DNA from: Caloramator proteoclasticus DSM 10124
GTDB taxonomy: Bacteria > Bacillota > Clostridia > Clostridiales > Caloramatoraceae
DNA length: 51,655 bases
Assembly: GCF_900129265.1 (NCBI RefSeq)
Contig: NZ_FQVG01000011.1
Span: 1 to 51,655 of the forward strand
Direction: 5' to 3'
Shown in pieces: positions 27,001 to 34,663 of the stretch. Position 1 is the stretch's first letter, and every line of letters starts with the position of its first letter. The translations under genes were made by a program, and so were the position numbers. The notes beneath the pieces were generated by a model. That model made no database searches, was not told the origin of the DNA, and saw only the letters and a program-made list of their open reading frames with translations.

Positions 27001-27201
27001 ATGAAGAAGGCTTATATCGATCCACAAAAATGTGATAGATCACCATTTTGTCCTGCTAAGAGAGTTTGCCCAGTAGGTGCTATAACTCAAGATAAAGCAG
27101 GATTTTTCGGTGGAGGTATTTCAAAGGTAGACGAAAGTAAATGTGTTGGATGTGGAAAGTGTGTAAGCTATTGTCCAGCAAGAGCAATAACAATGAAATA
27201 G
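27001..27201 (+). CDS. Small [4Fe-4S] ferredoxin-like protein
   Basis: The 66-residue protein has seven Cys. The second cluster motif is canonical, CVGCGKCVSYCP (48-59). The first is stretched: Cys11, Cys17 and Cys23-Pro in CDRSPFCPAKRVCP, with five-residue gaps instead of two. A Gly-rich GFFGGG separates the halves. It probably binds one regular cubane cluster plus an atypical one, and transfers electrons or senses redox state; the partner is unknown. It is transcribed alone, with a strong promoter, an AAAAGGAGG ribosome site and its own terminator. Highly biased, clean expression signals suggest an abundant protein. Confidence 0.85.
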   Translation: MKKAYIDPQKCDRSPFCPAKRVCPVGAITQDKAGFFGGGISKVDESKCVGCGKCVSYCPARAITMK

Positions 27202-27244
27202 GGGGTATCCCTACTTACTGAATAGTTGTAAAACAAAATGGTAA

Positions 27245-27313
27245 AGGGTTCTATAATGGATTTTAAAGGAGAAAACATTCCTAAAATCCTATATAGGACC
27301 CTATTTATTTTAG
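27245..27313. terminator. Terminator between ferredoxin and the CmpB-family gene
   Basis: A long imperfect hairpin has outer arms AGGGT (27245-27249) and ACCCT (27298-27302) and inner GGATTTTA with TAAAATCC. It is followed by ATTTATTTT. It lies between convergent genes and may serve both. Confidence 0.7.
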
Positions 27314-28083
27314 TTATTTATCCTATATTTTTCTTTAATATATTGAAGTGCATTTTCAAATTTATTTGACTTAATCTTAGGATATGCACGTAAAAGTAAT
27401 TTTTGTTTAAAGCTTAATCTGTTTAGTATTTTTTCTTTTATAAAGTTTAGATTTTCAATTTTATTTTCAAGTTTAAATTTAGTTTCAGAACTTACAGACT
27501 CGCTAAGTTTGTCTAATGTATTTTTAATTTCAGTTAGAATTTCTTGTAATTCAATATAGATTGATTTTAATTGGAATAGGCTATTTATAGTTAAGACAGC
27601 ATCTATTAAAATACAGGCAAATAAGATATTATATATCCATTCTCCATATCTCTCACTTATAAATAATATAATTTTGTTTATTTTTGGATGAATCAAATTC
27701 ATAAAAATTACTGCGAATATACCCCAATAAATAGAGAATTTTAAACATACGTAACCTTTTATATTGAACTTTTCGTTTGAATAATCCCACCACTTTGAAT
27801 GGAATAAAATTTCAAGTAAGTATCCGGTTATGTATTCAATGATACTGGCAATTATTGAACCTATTAAAAAGGTTAATACAAAGTTGTTTTTAAAGGGAGT
27901 TAAAGAAATTATAAATATAACTGCTGAAAAACCATATATAGGACAAACTGGACCGTATAAAAATCCTCGATTTATAAAACGTTTATTTTTATAAATATGA
28001 TATAATACTTCTATAGTCCAACCAAAAAATGAGTAGATTACAAAGGATAGAAAAAGATAATAAAATCTATTCAAACCTATCAT
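27310..28083 (-). CDS. CmpB-family putative ABC transporter permease (membrane protein)
   Basis: The 257-residue protein has about five or six membrane segments in the first 175 residues. It carries the conserved blocks of the ABC_trans_CmpB family: FFGWTIEVLYH, RGFLYGPVCPIYGF, EYITGYLLEILFHSKWWDYS and GYVCLKFSIYWG. The remaining about 80 residues are a charged, probably coiled-coil tail. Despite the family name no ATPase partner is present here, and a transport function is unproven. The gene has an AAGGAGG ribosome site on the minus strand and diverges from rarA. Confidence 0.82.
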   Translation of the reverse strand: MIGLNRFYYLFLSFVIYSFFGWTIEVLYHIYKNKRFINRGFLYGPVCPIYGFSAVIFIISLTPFKNNFVLTFLIGSIIASIIEYITGYLLEILFHSKWWDYSNEKFNIKGYVCLKFSIYWGIFAVIFMNLIHPKINKIILFISERYGEWIYNILFACILIDAVLTINSLFQLKSIYIELQEILTEIKNTLDKLSESVSSETKFKLENKIENLNFIKEKILNRLSFKQKLLLRAYPKIKSNKFENALQYIKEKYRINN

Positions 28084-28177
28084 CCTCCTTAAAATAAATA
28101 ATAATTGGTTATCAAAATTTAATAATAAATAATTATACCACTTAGTATAAAAAAATCAATTTGAGGTGAATTGATAT

Positions 28178-29488
28178 ATGGATATGTTTGAAATACTTAA
28201 AAAAAACAAAGACAATAGGCCACTTGCAGAAAGAATGAGGCCAGAAACTTTAGATGAGTTTGTTGGTCAAAAACATATACTTGGAAAAAACAAAATGCTA
28301 TATAGGGCAATTATGACTGATAATTTATCCTCTATAATATTATATGGTCCTCCTGGTACTGGTAAAACAACTCTTGCTATGATTATAGCAAATACTACTA
28401 AATCGGAGTTTAGACAAATAAATGCGGTTTCTTCAGGTGTATCCGATATTAAAAAAATTATAGAAGAGGCTCAAAATAATTTAAAAATAAATTCTAAAAG
28501 AACAATTCTTTTTATAGATGAAATACATAGGTTTAACAAATTACAGCAGGATGCCTTGTTGCCTTATGTTGAGAGGGGTATTGTTGTTTTAATAGGGGCA
28601 ACTACAGAAAATCCATATTTTGAAGTAAACAAGGCACTCTTGTCAAGGTCGATGATATTTGAATTAAAGGAATTAACGCAGGATGAAATATTAGATGTTT
28701 TAAAAAATGCTTTAGAGAGTCCAAAGGGTCTTAAGGAATATAATGTTGATATAGATGAAGAGGCCCTTAAATACATTGCATATAATGCTGGTGGGGATGT
28801 AAGACGTGCATTAAATGCGTTAGAGATGGCAGTAAAAACATCTGAAAGAGTTGAGGGTAAAATCAAGGTAACATTAGAGGATGCCTATGAATGTATTCAA
28901 AAAAGAGTAATTTTATATGATAAAAATGGCGATTATCATTATGATTTGATTTCAGCCTTTATAAAAAGTATGAGAGGTACAGATCCAGATGCAGCAATAT
29001 ATTATCTTGCAAAACTTATTGAATCTGGAGAAGACCCAATGTTTATTGCAAGAAGAATTATGATTTGTGCAAGTGAAGATGTAGGGAATGCTGATCCTAT
29101 GGCACTGGTTGTTGCAACTAATGCAGCAACAGCTGTGAGTATGATTGGTTTTCCTGAGGCAAGAATAATACTTGCACAAGCAACTGCATACGTTGCTTGT
29201 GCACCTAAAAGTAATGCTTGCTATTTGGCAATTGATAGTGCACTTGAGGATGTTAGAAAAAATAATGATTCTGGGGTGCCACCTTATTTAAGAGATGTAC
29301 ATTATGAAGGAGCAAATAAATTAAGTAGAGGAATAGGTTATAAGTATCCACACGACTATAATGGATATGTTAAACAGGATTATCTGCCTAAGTCGCACAT
29401 TGGAAATAAGTATTACATACCTAAAAATATAGGATATGAGTCTAAGATAAGAGAAAGGTTAAATAAATTAAAGGAAGTATATGAATAA
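28178..29488 (+). CDS. rarA: Replication-associated recombination protein A (RarA/MgsA)
   Basis: The 436-residue AAA+ ATPase acts at stalled replication forks and interacts with single-stranded DNA-binding protein. It shows RPETLDEFVGQKHILG, Walker A YGPPGTGKTT, Walker B FIDEIHRFN, sensor 1 GATTENPYF, and the RarA-specific C-terminal part with SMRGTDPDAAIYYLAKLI and YKYPHDYNGYVKQDYLP. Length is typical. The ATG at 28178 follows TGAGGTG. It is monocistronic by spacing. Confidence 0.95.
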   Translation: MDMFEILKKNKDNRPLAERMRPETLDEFVGQKHILGKNKMLYRAIMTDNLSSIILYGPPGTGKTTLAMIIANTTKSEFRQINAVSSGVSDIKKIIEEAQNNLKINSKRTILFIDEIHRFNKLQQDALLPYVERGIVVLIGATTENPYFEVNKALLSRSMIFELKELTQDEILDVLKNALESPKGLKEYNVDIDEEALKYIAYNAGGDVRRALNALEMAVKTSERVEGKIKVTLEDAYECIQKRVILYDKNGDYHYDLISAFIKSMRGTDPDAAIYYLAKLIESGEDPMFIARRIMICASEDVGNADPMALVVATNAATAVSMIGFPEARIILAQATAYVACAPKSNACYLAIDSALEDVRKNNDSGVPPYLRDVHYEGANKLSRGIGYKYPHDYNGYVKQDYLPKSHIGNKYYIPKNIGYESKIRERLNKLKEVYE

Positions 29489-29546
29489 TTTAGGTATAAT
29501 GCAGAAATAATAGTAAATGTTAAAATTAATATTTTTAAATTCAAAG

Positions 29547-29575
29547 TTGACAAAAATAGTCTGCTATGATAAGCT
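29547..29575 (+). promoter_or_regulatory. Promoter of the isc operon
   Basis: A perfect -35 TTGACA (29547-29552) is clear. The -10 is ambiguous. TAAGCT (29570-29575) lies at 17 bases but is poor. TGCTATGAT (29562-29570) is a good extended -10 but only 12 bases from TTGACA. This may reflect control by IscR. Confidence 0.5.
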
Positions 29576-29626
29576 GAAAATGTAAATCATATTAATTTAC
29601 TCGGAATTTAATTTGAGGTGATTGTT

Positions 29627-30070
29627 TTGAAACTATCAACACGAGGGAGATATGGTGTTAAGGCAATGTTTGAGCTTGCTTTAAATTATGGTAGTGAGCC
29701 TCTATCAATAAAAACTATCTCTGAAAAACAAAATATATCCGAATATTATCTTGAGCAATTGTTTGGTTCCTTAAGGAAGGCAGGTCTTGTTAAAAGCATA
29801 AGAGGTGCACAGGGCGGATATGTACTAAGTAGACCACCTTCAGAAATAACGGTTGGGGACATTTTAGATGTATTAGAAGGACCAATTGAAATTTCTGAAT
29901 GCATAGATGATGAAGATAATTGTTCAAGAATTGAGTATTGTGCAACAAGACTTTTGTGGATAAAAATAAGGGATAGTGTAAATCAAGTGACTCATTCAAT
30001 AACATTAGAAGATATGGTGAATGACTATAAATCAATGAATATTATAACAAGTATTAAAAGGGGAGAATAA
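29627..30070 (+). CDS. iscR: Rrf2-family Fe-S sensing regulator IscR
   Basis: The 147-residue Rrf2-type winged-helix repressor senses Fe-S cluster status and controls the adjoining assembly genes. The DNA-binding domain reads [37 protein letters not shown] and [14 protein letters not shown]. Three Cys at 92, 99 and 105 ([15 protein letters not shown]) are the expected [2Fe-2S] ligands, so it is likely a true sensor. I start at TTG 29627 behind GAGGTG (29615-29620); the GTG at 29618 overlaps that site. It ends two bases before iscS. Confidence 0.93.
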   Translation: MKLSTRGRYGVKAMFELALNYGSEPLSIKTISEKQNISEYYLEQLFGSLRKAGLVKSIRGAQGGYVLSRPPSEITVGDILDVLEGPIEISECIDDEDNCSRIEYCATRLLWIKIRDSVNQVTHSITLEDMVNDYKSMNIITSIKRGE

Positions 30071-30072
30071 CT

Positions 30073-31260
30073 ATGGAAAAAAGGTTTGTTTATATGGATC
30101 ATGCAGCCACAACATATACTAAACCAGAAGTTTTAGAGGCGATGATGCCTTACTTTACTGAACAATTTGGGAATGCATCATCAATATACAACTTTGGTAG
30201 AAGATCAAAGGCAGCAATAGAAGAAGCAAGAGAGAAGGTTGCTAAGGCATTAAATGCACTACCAGATGAGATATATTTTACAGGTGGTGGTTCTGAGGCT
30301 GATAACTGGGCTATAAAGGGAGTAGCCTTTGCAAATAGGAATAAAGGTAATCATATTATAACAACTAAAATAGAGCATCACGCGGTATTGCATACTTGTG
30401 AATATCTTGAAAAACAAGGTTTTGAGGTAACATACCTTGATGTTGATGAATATGGTTTAATAAATCTTGAAGATTTAAAGAATGCAATAACTGATAAAAC
30501 AATTTTAATAACAATAATGTTTGCAAATAATGAAATAGGTACTATTCAACCTATAGCTGAAATAGGTAAAATTGCAAGGGAAAGAGGAATATATTTCCAC
30601 ACAGATGCTGTTCAAGCTGTAGGAAATGTAGAAATTGATGTTAAAGAAATGAATATAGATATGTTGTCTCTTGCAGGACATAAATTCTATGGACCAAAGG
30701 GTGTTGGAGCTCTATATATAAGAAAAGGTGTAAAAATTGATAATTTAATACACGGTGGAGGACAAGAAAGAAAGAGAAGAGCAGGAACAGAAAATCTTCC
30801 AGGAATAGTTGGATTAGCAAGAGCAATTGAGCTTGCAACATCAAATATAGAAGAACACAATAGAAAAATAAAATCTATGAGGGACAGACTTCTTAAAGGA
30901 ATTATGGATAAGATACCATATACTAAGTTAAATGGTCATCCAGAGAAAAGATTACCAGGCAACATAAATGTAAGTTTTCAGTTTATAGAAGGAGAATCAC
31001 TGCTTCTATTATTAGATCATTATGGAATTTGTGCTTCAACAGGCAGTGCTTGTTCTTCAGGTTCTCTTGATCCTTCACACGTACTTATGGCCATAGGGCT
31101 TCCACACGAAATTGCACACGGTTCTTTAAGACTAAGTCTTGGAGATTTAAATAAAGAAGAAGATGTTGATTATGTCTTAGAAGTTTTACCACAAATAGTA
31201 CAAAGATTAAGAGATATGTCACCATTATACGAATCATTTATTAAAGAAGGGGGAAAATAA
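30073..31260 (+). CDS. iscS: Cysteine desulfurase
   Basis: The 395-residue PLP enzyme removes sulfur from cysteine as an enzyme persulfide and feeds IscU and, here, MnmA. It is NifS/IscS type. Key parts are the N-terminal [14 protein letters not shown] Lys204 in [11 protein letters not shown], and the catalytic Cys327 in STGSACSSG on the mobile loop. Length is normal and the active site complete. It lies in a tight operon with gaps of two bases on each side. Confidence 0.96.
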   Translation: MEKRFVYMDHAATTYTKPEVLEAMMPYFTEQFGNASSIYNFGRRSKAAIEEAREKVAKALNALPDEIYFTGGGSEADNWAIKGVAFANRNKGNHIITTKIEHHAVLHTCEYLEKQGFEVTYLDVDEYGLINLEDLKNAITDKTILITIMFANNEIGTIQPIAEIGKIARERGIYFHTDAVQAVGNVEIDVKEMNIDMLSLAGHKFYGPKGVGALYIRKGVKIDNLIHGGGQERKRRAGTENLPGIVGLARAIELATSNIEEHNRKIKSMRDRLLKGIMDKIPYTKLNGHPEKRLPGNINVSFQFIEGESLLLLLDHYGICASTGSACSSGSLDPSHVLMAIGLPHEIAHGSLRLSLGDLNKEEDVDYVLEVLPQIVQRLRDMSPLYESFIKEGGK

Positions 31261-31262
31261 AA

Positions 31263-31682
31263 ATGTATAGTGATAAAGTAATGGACCATTTTATGAATCC
31301 AAGAAATGTTGGAGAAATAGAAAACGCTGATGGTATAGGTGAAGTTGGAAATGCAAAGTGTGGAGATATAATGAAGATTTATCTTAAGGTTGAAGATAAT
31401 AGAATAGTAGATGTAAAGTTTAAAACTTTTGGATGTGGTTCAGCTATTGCTTCAAGTTCAATGGCAACAGAACTAATAAAGGGAAAAACTTTAGAAGAAG
31501 CTTGGGAACTTACAAATGTTGCAGTTGCAGAAGCTTTAGATGGACTTCCACCAGCTAAAATGCACTGTTCAGTTTTAGCAGAACAAGCAATTCATAAGGC
31601 AATTAACGATTATAGAATTAAGCAAGGATTAGAACCTTGGGAAGATAGATTTAGTGACGATGACGACCATCATCACGAATAA
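31263..31682 (+). CDS. iscU: Fe-S cluster assembly scaffold IscU (NifU N-terminal type)
   Basis: The 139-residue scaffold on which [2Fe-2S] and [4Fe-4S] clusters are built. The ligands Cys33, Asp35 (AKCGD), Cys58 (FGCGSA) and Cys102 (MHCSVL) are conserved. The N-terminus MYSDKVMDHFMNPRNVG is typical of the clostridial form. The last residues are an acidic and His-rich tail, DDDDHHHE, which could bind metal. It is immediately downstream of iscS and shares its transcript. Confidence 0.95.
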   Translation: MYSDKVMDHFMNPRNVGEIENADGIGEVGNAKCGDIMKIYLKVEDNRIVDVKFKTFGCGSAIASSSMATELIKGKTLEEAWELTNVAVAEALDGLPPAKMHCSVLAEQAIHKAINDYRIKQGLEPWEDRFSDDDDHHHE

Positions 31683-31697
31683 TAAGTAGGTGAATGT

Positions 31698-32768
31698 ATG
31701 AAGGAAAAGGTTGTAATAGGGATGAGCGGCGGAGTAGATAGCTCCGTCGCTGCATATTTACTTAAGGAACAGGGATATGATGTAATTGGTATAACTATGG
31801 AGGTTATACCAAGAAATTTAGAATTTGAAGAGAGAGAAGGAGGATGCTGTTCTCTTTCTGCTGTTAATGATGCTACAAGAGTTGCAGCTAAACTTGATAT
31901 TCCATACTATGTTTTGAATTTCAAAGAAGTATTTGAATCTAAAGTTATTAATTATTTCATAGATGAATATTTAGCAGGTAAGACACCCAATCCTTGTATT
32001 GCCTGCAATAAGTTTATTAAATTTGATGAGTTTTTAAAAAGAGCAGAATTACTTGGTGCAAAATATATAGCAACTGGACACTATGCAATTATTGAAAAGG
32101 ATGAAAAAACAGGCAGGTTTTTATTAAAAAGATCTAAAGACGATAAGAAAGACCAAACCTATGTACTTTATAATATGACACAATATCAACTTGAACATAC
32201 TCTTATGCCACTTGGTGGATTTACTAAAGATAAAGTAAGAGAGATAGCAAGAGAAATTGGACTATCTGTTGCGAATAAAAAGGACAGCGAAGAGATATGT
32301 TTTATTCCTGACAATGATTATGCAAGGTTTATAAAAGAAAGAAGACCAAATGATATTAAAGCAGGTTATTTTGTTGATGTTGAGGGAAATAGGCTAGGAA
32401 AACATAAAGGAATAGTACATTATACAATCGGTCAAAGGAAAGGTCTTGGATTATCATTAGGAAAGCCAGTATATGTAATTGATATAATACCAGAAAAGAA
32501 TTTAGTTGTGGTTGGAGATGAAAAGGATATATTCAAGGATACACTGTATGCTGAAGATGTAAATTTTATTCCTTTTGAAAAGCTTGAAGGTGAAATGAAG
32601 GTTACAGCAAAGATTAGATATTCAGCAAAGGAAGCTGATGCTATAATAAAACCATATGGGAATGGTGTTTTAGTAAAGTTTGAAACTCCTCAAAGGGCTA
32701 TAACAAAGGGACAATCGGTTGTATTTTATGATGGAGATATAGTTGTAGGCGGAGGAATAATAAAATAA
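31698..32768 (+). CDS. mnmA: tRNA-specific 2-thiouridylase MnmA
   Basis: The 356-residue enzyme adenylates and thiolates U34 of tRNA-Lys, -Glu and -Gln using sulfur from a cysteine desulfurase. The PP-loop reads MSGGVDSS (9-16). The catalytic pair is Cys100 in NPCIACN and Cys201 in SEEICFIPD. The tRNA-binding region GHYA, the DQTYVLYN block and the C-terminal beta-barrel are all present. Its place at the end of the isc operon supports direct sulfur delivery from IscS. The operon ends in a 16-bp terminator. Confidence 0.97.
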   Translation: MKEKVVIGMSGGVDSSVAAYLLKEQGYDVIGITMEVIPRNLEFEEREGGCCSLSAVNDATRVAAKLDIPYYVLNFKEVFESKVINYFIDEYLAGKTPNPCIACNKFIKFDEFLKRAELLGAKYIATGHYAIIEKDEKTGRFLLKRSKDDKKDQTYVLYNMTQYQLEHTLMPLGGFTKDKVREIAREIGLSVANKKDSEEICFIPDNDYARFIKERRPNDIKAGYFVDVEGNRLGKHKGIVHYTIGQRKGLGLSLGKPVYVIDIIPEKNLVVVGDEKDIFKDTLYAEDVNFIPFEKLEGEMKVTAKIRYSAKEADAIIKPYGNGVLVKFETPQRAITKGQSVVFYDGDIVVGGGIIK

Positions 32769-32813
32769 GTAAACAAAGGTGATTGTCACCTTTGTTTACT
32801 TATTTTTGTTTTT
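32767..32813 (+). terminator. Terminator of the isc-mnmA operon
   Basis: Perfect 16-bp arms at 32767-32782 (starting AAGTAAACAAAGG) and 32786-32801 enclose a three-base loop and are followed by T-rich sequence. The outer 11 bases equal those of the terminator at 16707. Confidence 0.94.
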
Positions 32814-32822
32814 TATAGGTAT

Positions 32823-32856
32823 TTTTTTAGATGTTTTGCAAAAAATATCTAAAAAA
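32823..32856 (+). repeat. 15-bp AT hairpin next to the PRC-barrel gene ribosome site
   Basis: TTTTTTAGATGTTTT (32823-32837) and AAAATATCTAAAAAA (32842-32856) pair with one G-U around a GCAA loop. The right arm touches the Shine-Dalgarno GAGGTG (32857-32862). It lacks a T tail and is not a terminator. Confidence 0.6.
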
Positions 32857-32867
32857 GAGGTGATAGT

Positions 32868-33380
32868 ATGAAAAGGCTTACAGATATTTTAAATAAAAAG
32901 GTTGTTACTTATTCAGGAGAGGATTTAGGAAAAATAATTGATGTTTTATTTGATTGCAGAAAGTTAAATGTTACAGGTTATATAATTTCTAAAAGAAGAG
33001 GAATATTGAGTAGGTATTATTTTGTGACCCCAAAACAAATTAATATAGTATCTGATGTTATTATAATTTCTAATCTTGATAAAAATTTAAGCAAAATTAA
33101 ATATAAGGTGATTAGAAAATTGAGTTTAGCTGAGAGATTAGGTAATAGTGTTTTTTCAAAAAATACAAGTTATTTAGGCAGTTTAAAGGATATAATATTC
33201 GATGAATATACTGGAGAAATAAAGGCACTTTGTGTAACAAATGGTATACTAAATGATTTGATAAATGGTAGAAATATAATTTTGGTTGATAAGGACACTA
33301 AGTTTAAATCTAAATTTATAATTGTAAATGATGACATAAGAATCTTAAATAAAGCATCAATTAATAAAATACTAAGGTAG
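32868..33380 (+). CDS. PRC-barrel domain protein
   Basis: The 170-residue protein contains two PRC-barrel-like beta domains. The first, LNKKVVTYSGEDLGKIIDVLFDCRKLNVTGYII, is recognisable. The second, starting near VFSKNTSYLGSLKDIIFDEYTGEIKALCV, repeats the same pattern. PRC barrels mediate protein or RNA contacts in various systems, and no specific function can be given. It precedes an AI-2E family transporter gene by nine bases, suggesting a cytoplasmic partner or regulator of that membrane protein. Confidence 0.8.
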   Translation: MKRLTDILNKKVVTYSGEDLGKIIDVLFDCRKLNVTGYIISKRRGILSRYYFVTPKQINIVSDVIIISNLDKNLSKIKYKVIRKLSLAERLGNSVFSKNTSYLGSLKDIIFDEYTGEIKALCVTNGILNDLINGRNIILVDKDTKFKSKFIIVNDDIRILNKASINKILR

Positions 33381-33389
33381 TGTTTATTT

Positions 33390-34388
33390 ATGATTAATAA
33401 AAAAACATTTATAATTTATTTTATATTTTTTATATTGTTTGTTTTAAGTTTATATATAATTAAAGACTTGCTTGAACCTATCATTGTTTCAATAATATTT
33501 GCATACATACTTTATCCTATAAAAAGACATCTTGAAAAAAGAGGTTTTTCTTCAAAATTGGCGGCATTAGTAGCACTAATCTTTATTATAATTCTAATAA
33601 TATTTGTTTTTCTTGTAATTGTACCAAGTATAATAAAAGAAATATTTATTATTGCATCAAGCATTGACATTATAGAGGATACGCTTAAAAGGTATTTTAT
33701 ATTTTTAAATAGAATTCCAGCATATCTTAAGGGAAATATAGAAATTTTACTCAATAAAGTCAAAAATAATATTACATTGTACTTAGACAAAATATTTGTA
33801 AATACAATTGTTGTTTCAAAAAAGGTTCCATTATATTTATTAACACCAATATTCACCTATTATTTTTTGATAGATACAGACTATTTTAAAAAACAATTAG
33901 TAAACATAGTTCCAGCTAAATTCAGATTAGCATTATTTGAATTGGCTAAGGATATAGATGAAATTATAGGAAAATATATAAAGGGTCAGTTAATTCTATC
34001 AATTATTATATCAGTTTTTACCTTTATTGGACTTGTTGTGCTTAAAATTAGATTTCCTCTTTTTATTGCTATAATAAATGGATTTACAAATATAATACCT
34101 TATTTTGGACCTGTTTTAGGCTTTATTCCTGCACTTCTTATAGCATTAACTCAATCTATAAATAAAGCGATTATAGTTACAATCTTTTTCTTTATAATTC
34201 AAGAGGTTGAGAGTAGTATAATAGCACCAAAAATATTAGGAGATAGTTTAGGTATTCATCCTGTTTATATAATTATTATTTTGTTAATAGGTGGAAAATT
34301 TTTTGGAGGAATTGGACTTTTATTAGCAGTACCTATTGCAGGAATTATAAAAGTAACTTATAATTATTTATTGAAAAAAATATTTTAA
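33390..34388 (+). CDS. AI-2E family transporter (UPF0118 membrane protein)
   Basis: The 332-residue polytopic protein has about seven or eight membrane segments. The family block PYFGPVLGFIPALLIAL and the following VESSIIAPKILGDSLGIHPVYIIIILLIGGKFFGGIGLLLAVPIAG region are diagnostic. Family members include exporters of autoinducer-2 and sodium/proton antiporters, so the substrate is open. A preceding perinuclear helix region (KRYFIFLNRIPAYLKGNIEILLNK) is also usual. The start ATG at 33390 has only a weak ribosome site, which suggests translational coupling to the PRC-barrel gene. Confidence 0.88.
   Translation: MINKKTFIIYFIFFILFVLSLYIIKDLLEPIIVSIIFAYILYPIKRHLEKRGFSSKLAALVALIFIIILIIFVFLVIVPSIIKEIFIIASSIDIIEDTLKRYFIFLNRIPAYLKGNIEILLNKVKNNITLYLDKIFVNTIVVSKKVPLYLLTPIFTYYFLIDTDYFKKQLVNIVPAKFRLALFELAKDIDEIIGKYIKGQLILSIIISVFTFIGLVVLKIRFPLFIAIINGFTNIIPYFGPVLGFIPALLIALTQSINKAIIVTIFFFIIQEVESSIIAPKILGDSLGIHPVYIIIILLIGGKFFGGIGLLLAVPIAGIIKVTYNYLLKKIF
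34336..34364 (+). promoter_or_regulatory. Promoter of the alaS T-box leader
   Basis: TTGCAG (34336-34341) and a perfect TATAAT (34359-34364) are 17 bases apart inside the end of the transporter gene. The start of transcription would be about 34371. Confidence 0.55.
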
Positions 34389-34614
34389 AAGGCAATGAAG
34401 GGAAGGAGTACATACTAATGCTGTTTCAGAGAGAAGGTGGTTGGTGAAAACCTTTACAGATAGGTATGGAAGCAGTCCCTAAGCTGTGTGCTGAAATTTA
34501 AGTAGGCATTACCGTTGGCTGTCGTTAAGGCTTTAAGTGACCATTTTGGTAAATAGGGTGGTACCGCGGAAGTAATCTTTCGTCCCTAATTTTTAGGGAT
34601 GAAGGATTTTTTAT
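34389..34614 (+). ncRNA. T-box riboswitch (alanine) upstream of alaS
   Basis: A T-box leader senses uncharged tRNA and permits read-through when alanyl-tRNA is scarce. Visible parts are the AGTA and AGAGAG/GGTTGG elements of Stem I (34417-34446), the T-box proper TGGTACCGCG (34559-34568) that pairs with the tRNA acceptor end, and a terminator. The terminator arms are CTTTCGTCCCTAA (34577-34589) and TTAGGGATGAAGG (34593-34605), followed by a T run. The specifier codon is expected to be GCN. GCT occurs at 34483-34485 and 34490-34492, and I cannot decide between them by eye. The downstream alaS gene fixes the amino acid. Confidence 0.95.
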
Positions 34615-34663
34615 TTAATTTTATATGGAATTATAGCATTTTTACACTAAGGAGGTTAGAAGT

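Noticed and set aside
31650-31682. Asp/His tail of IscU as a purification-tag-like artefact
   Set aside because: It is a native low-complexity end in a natural operon; only a possible metal-binding tail is noted.
32823-32856. The AT-rich hairpin before the PRC-barrel gene as a second terminator
   Set aside because: It ends in an A run, not a T run, and a full terminator already lies at 32767-32813.
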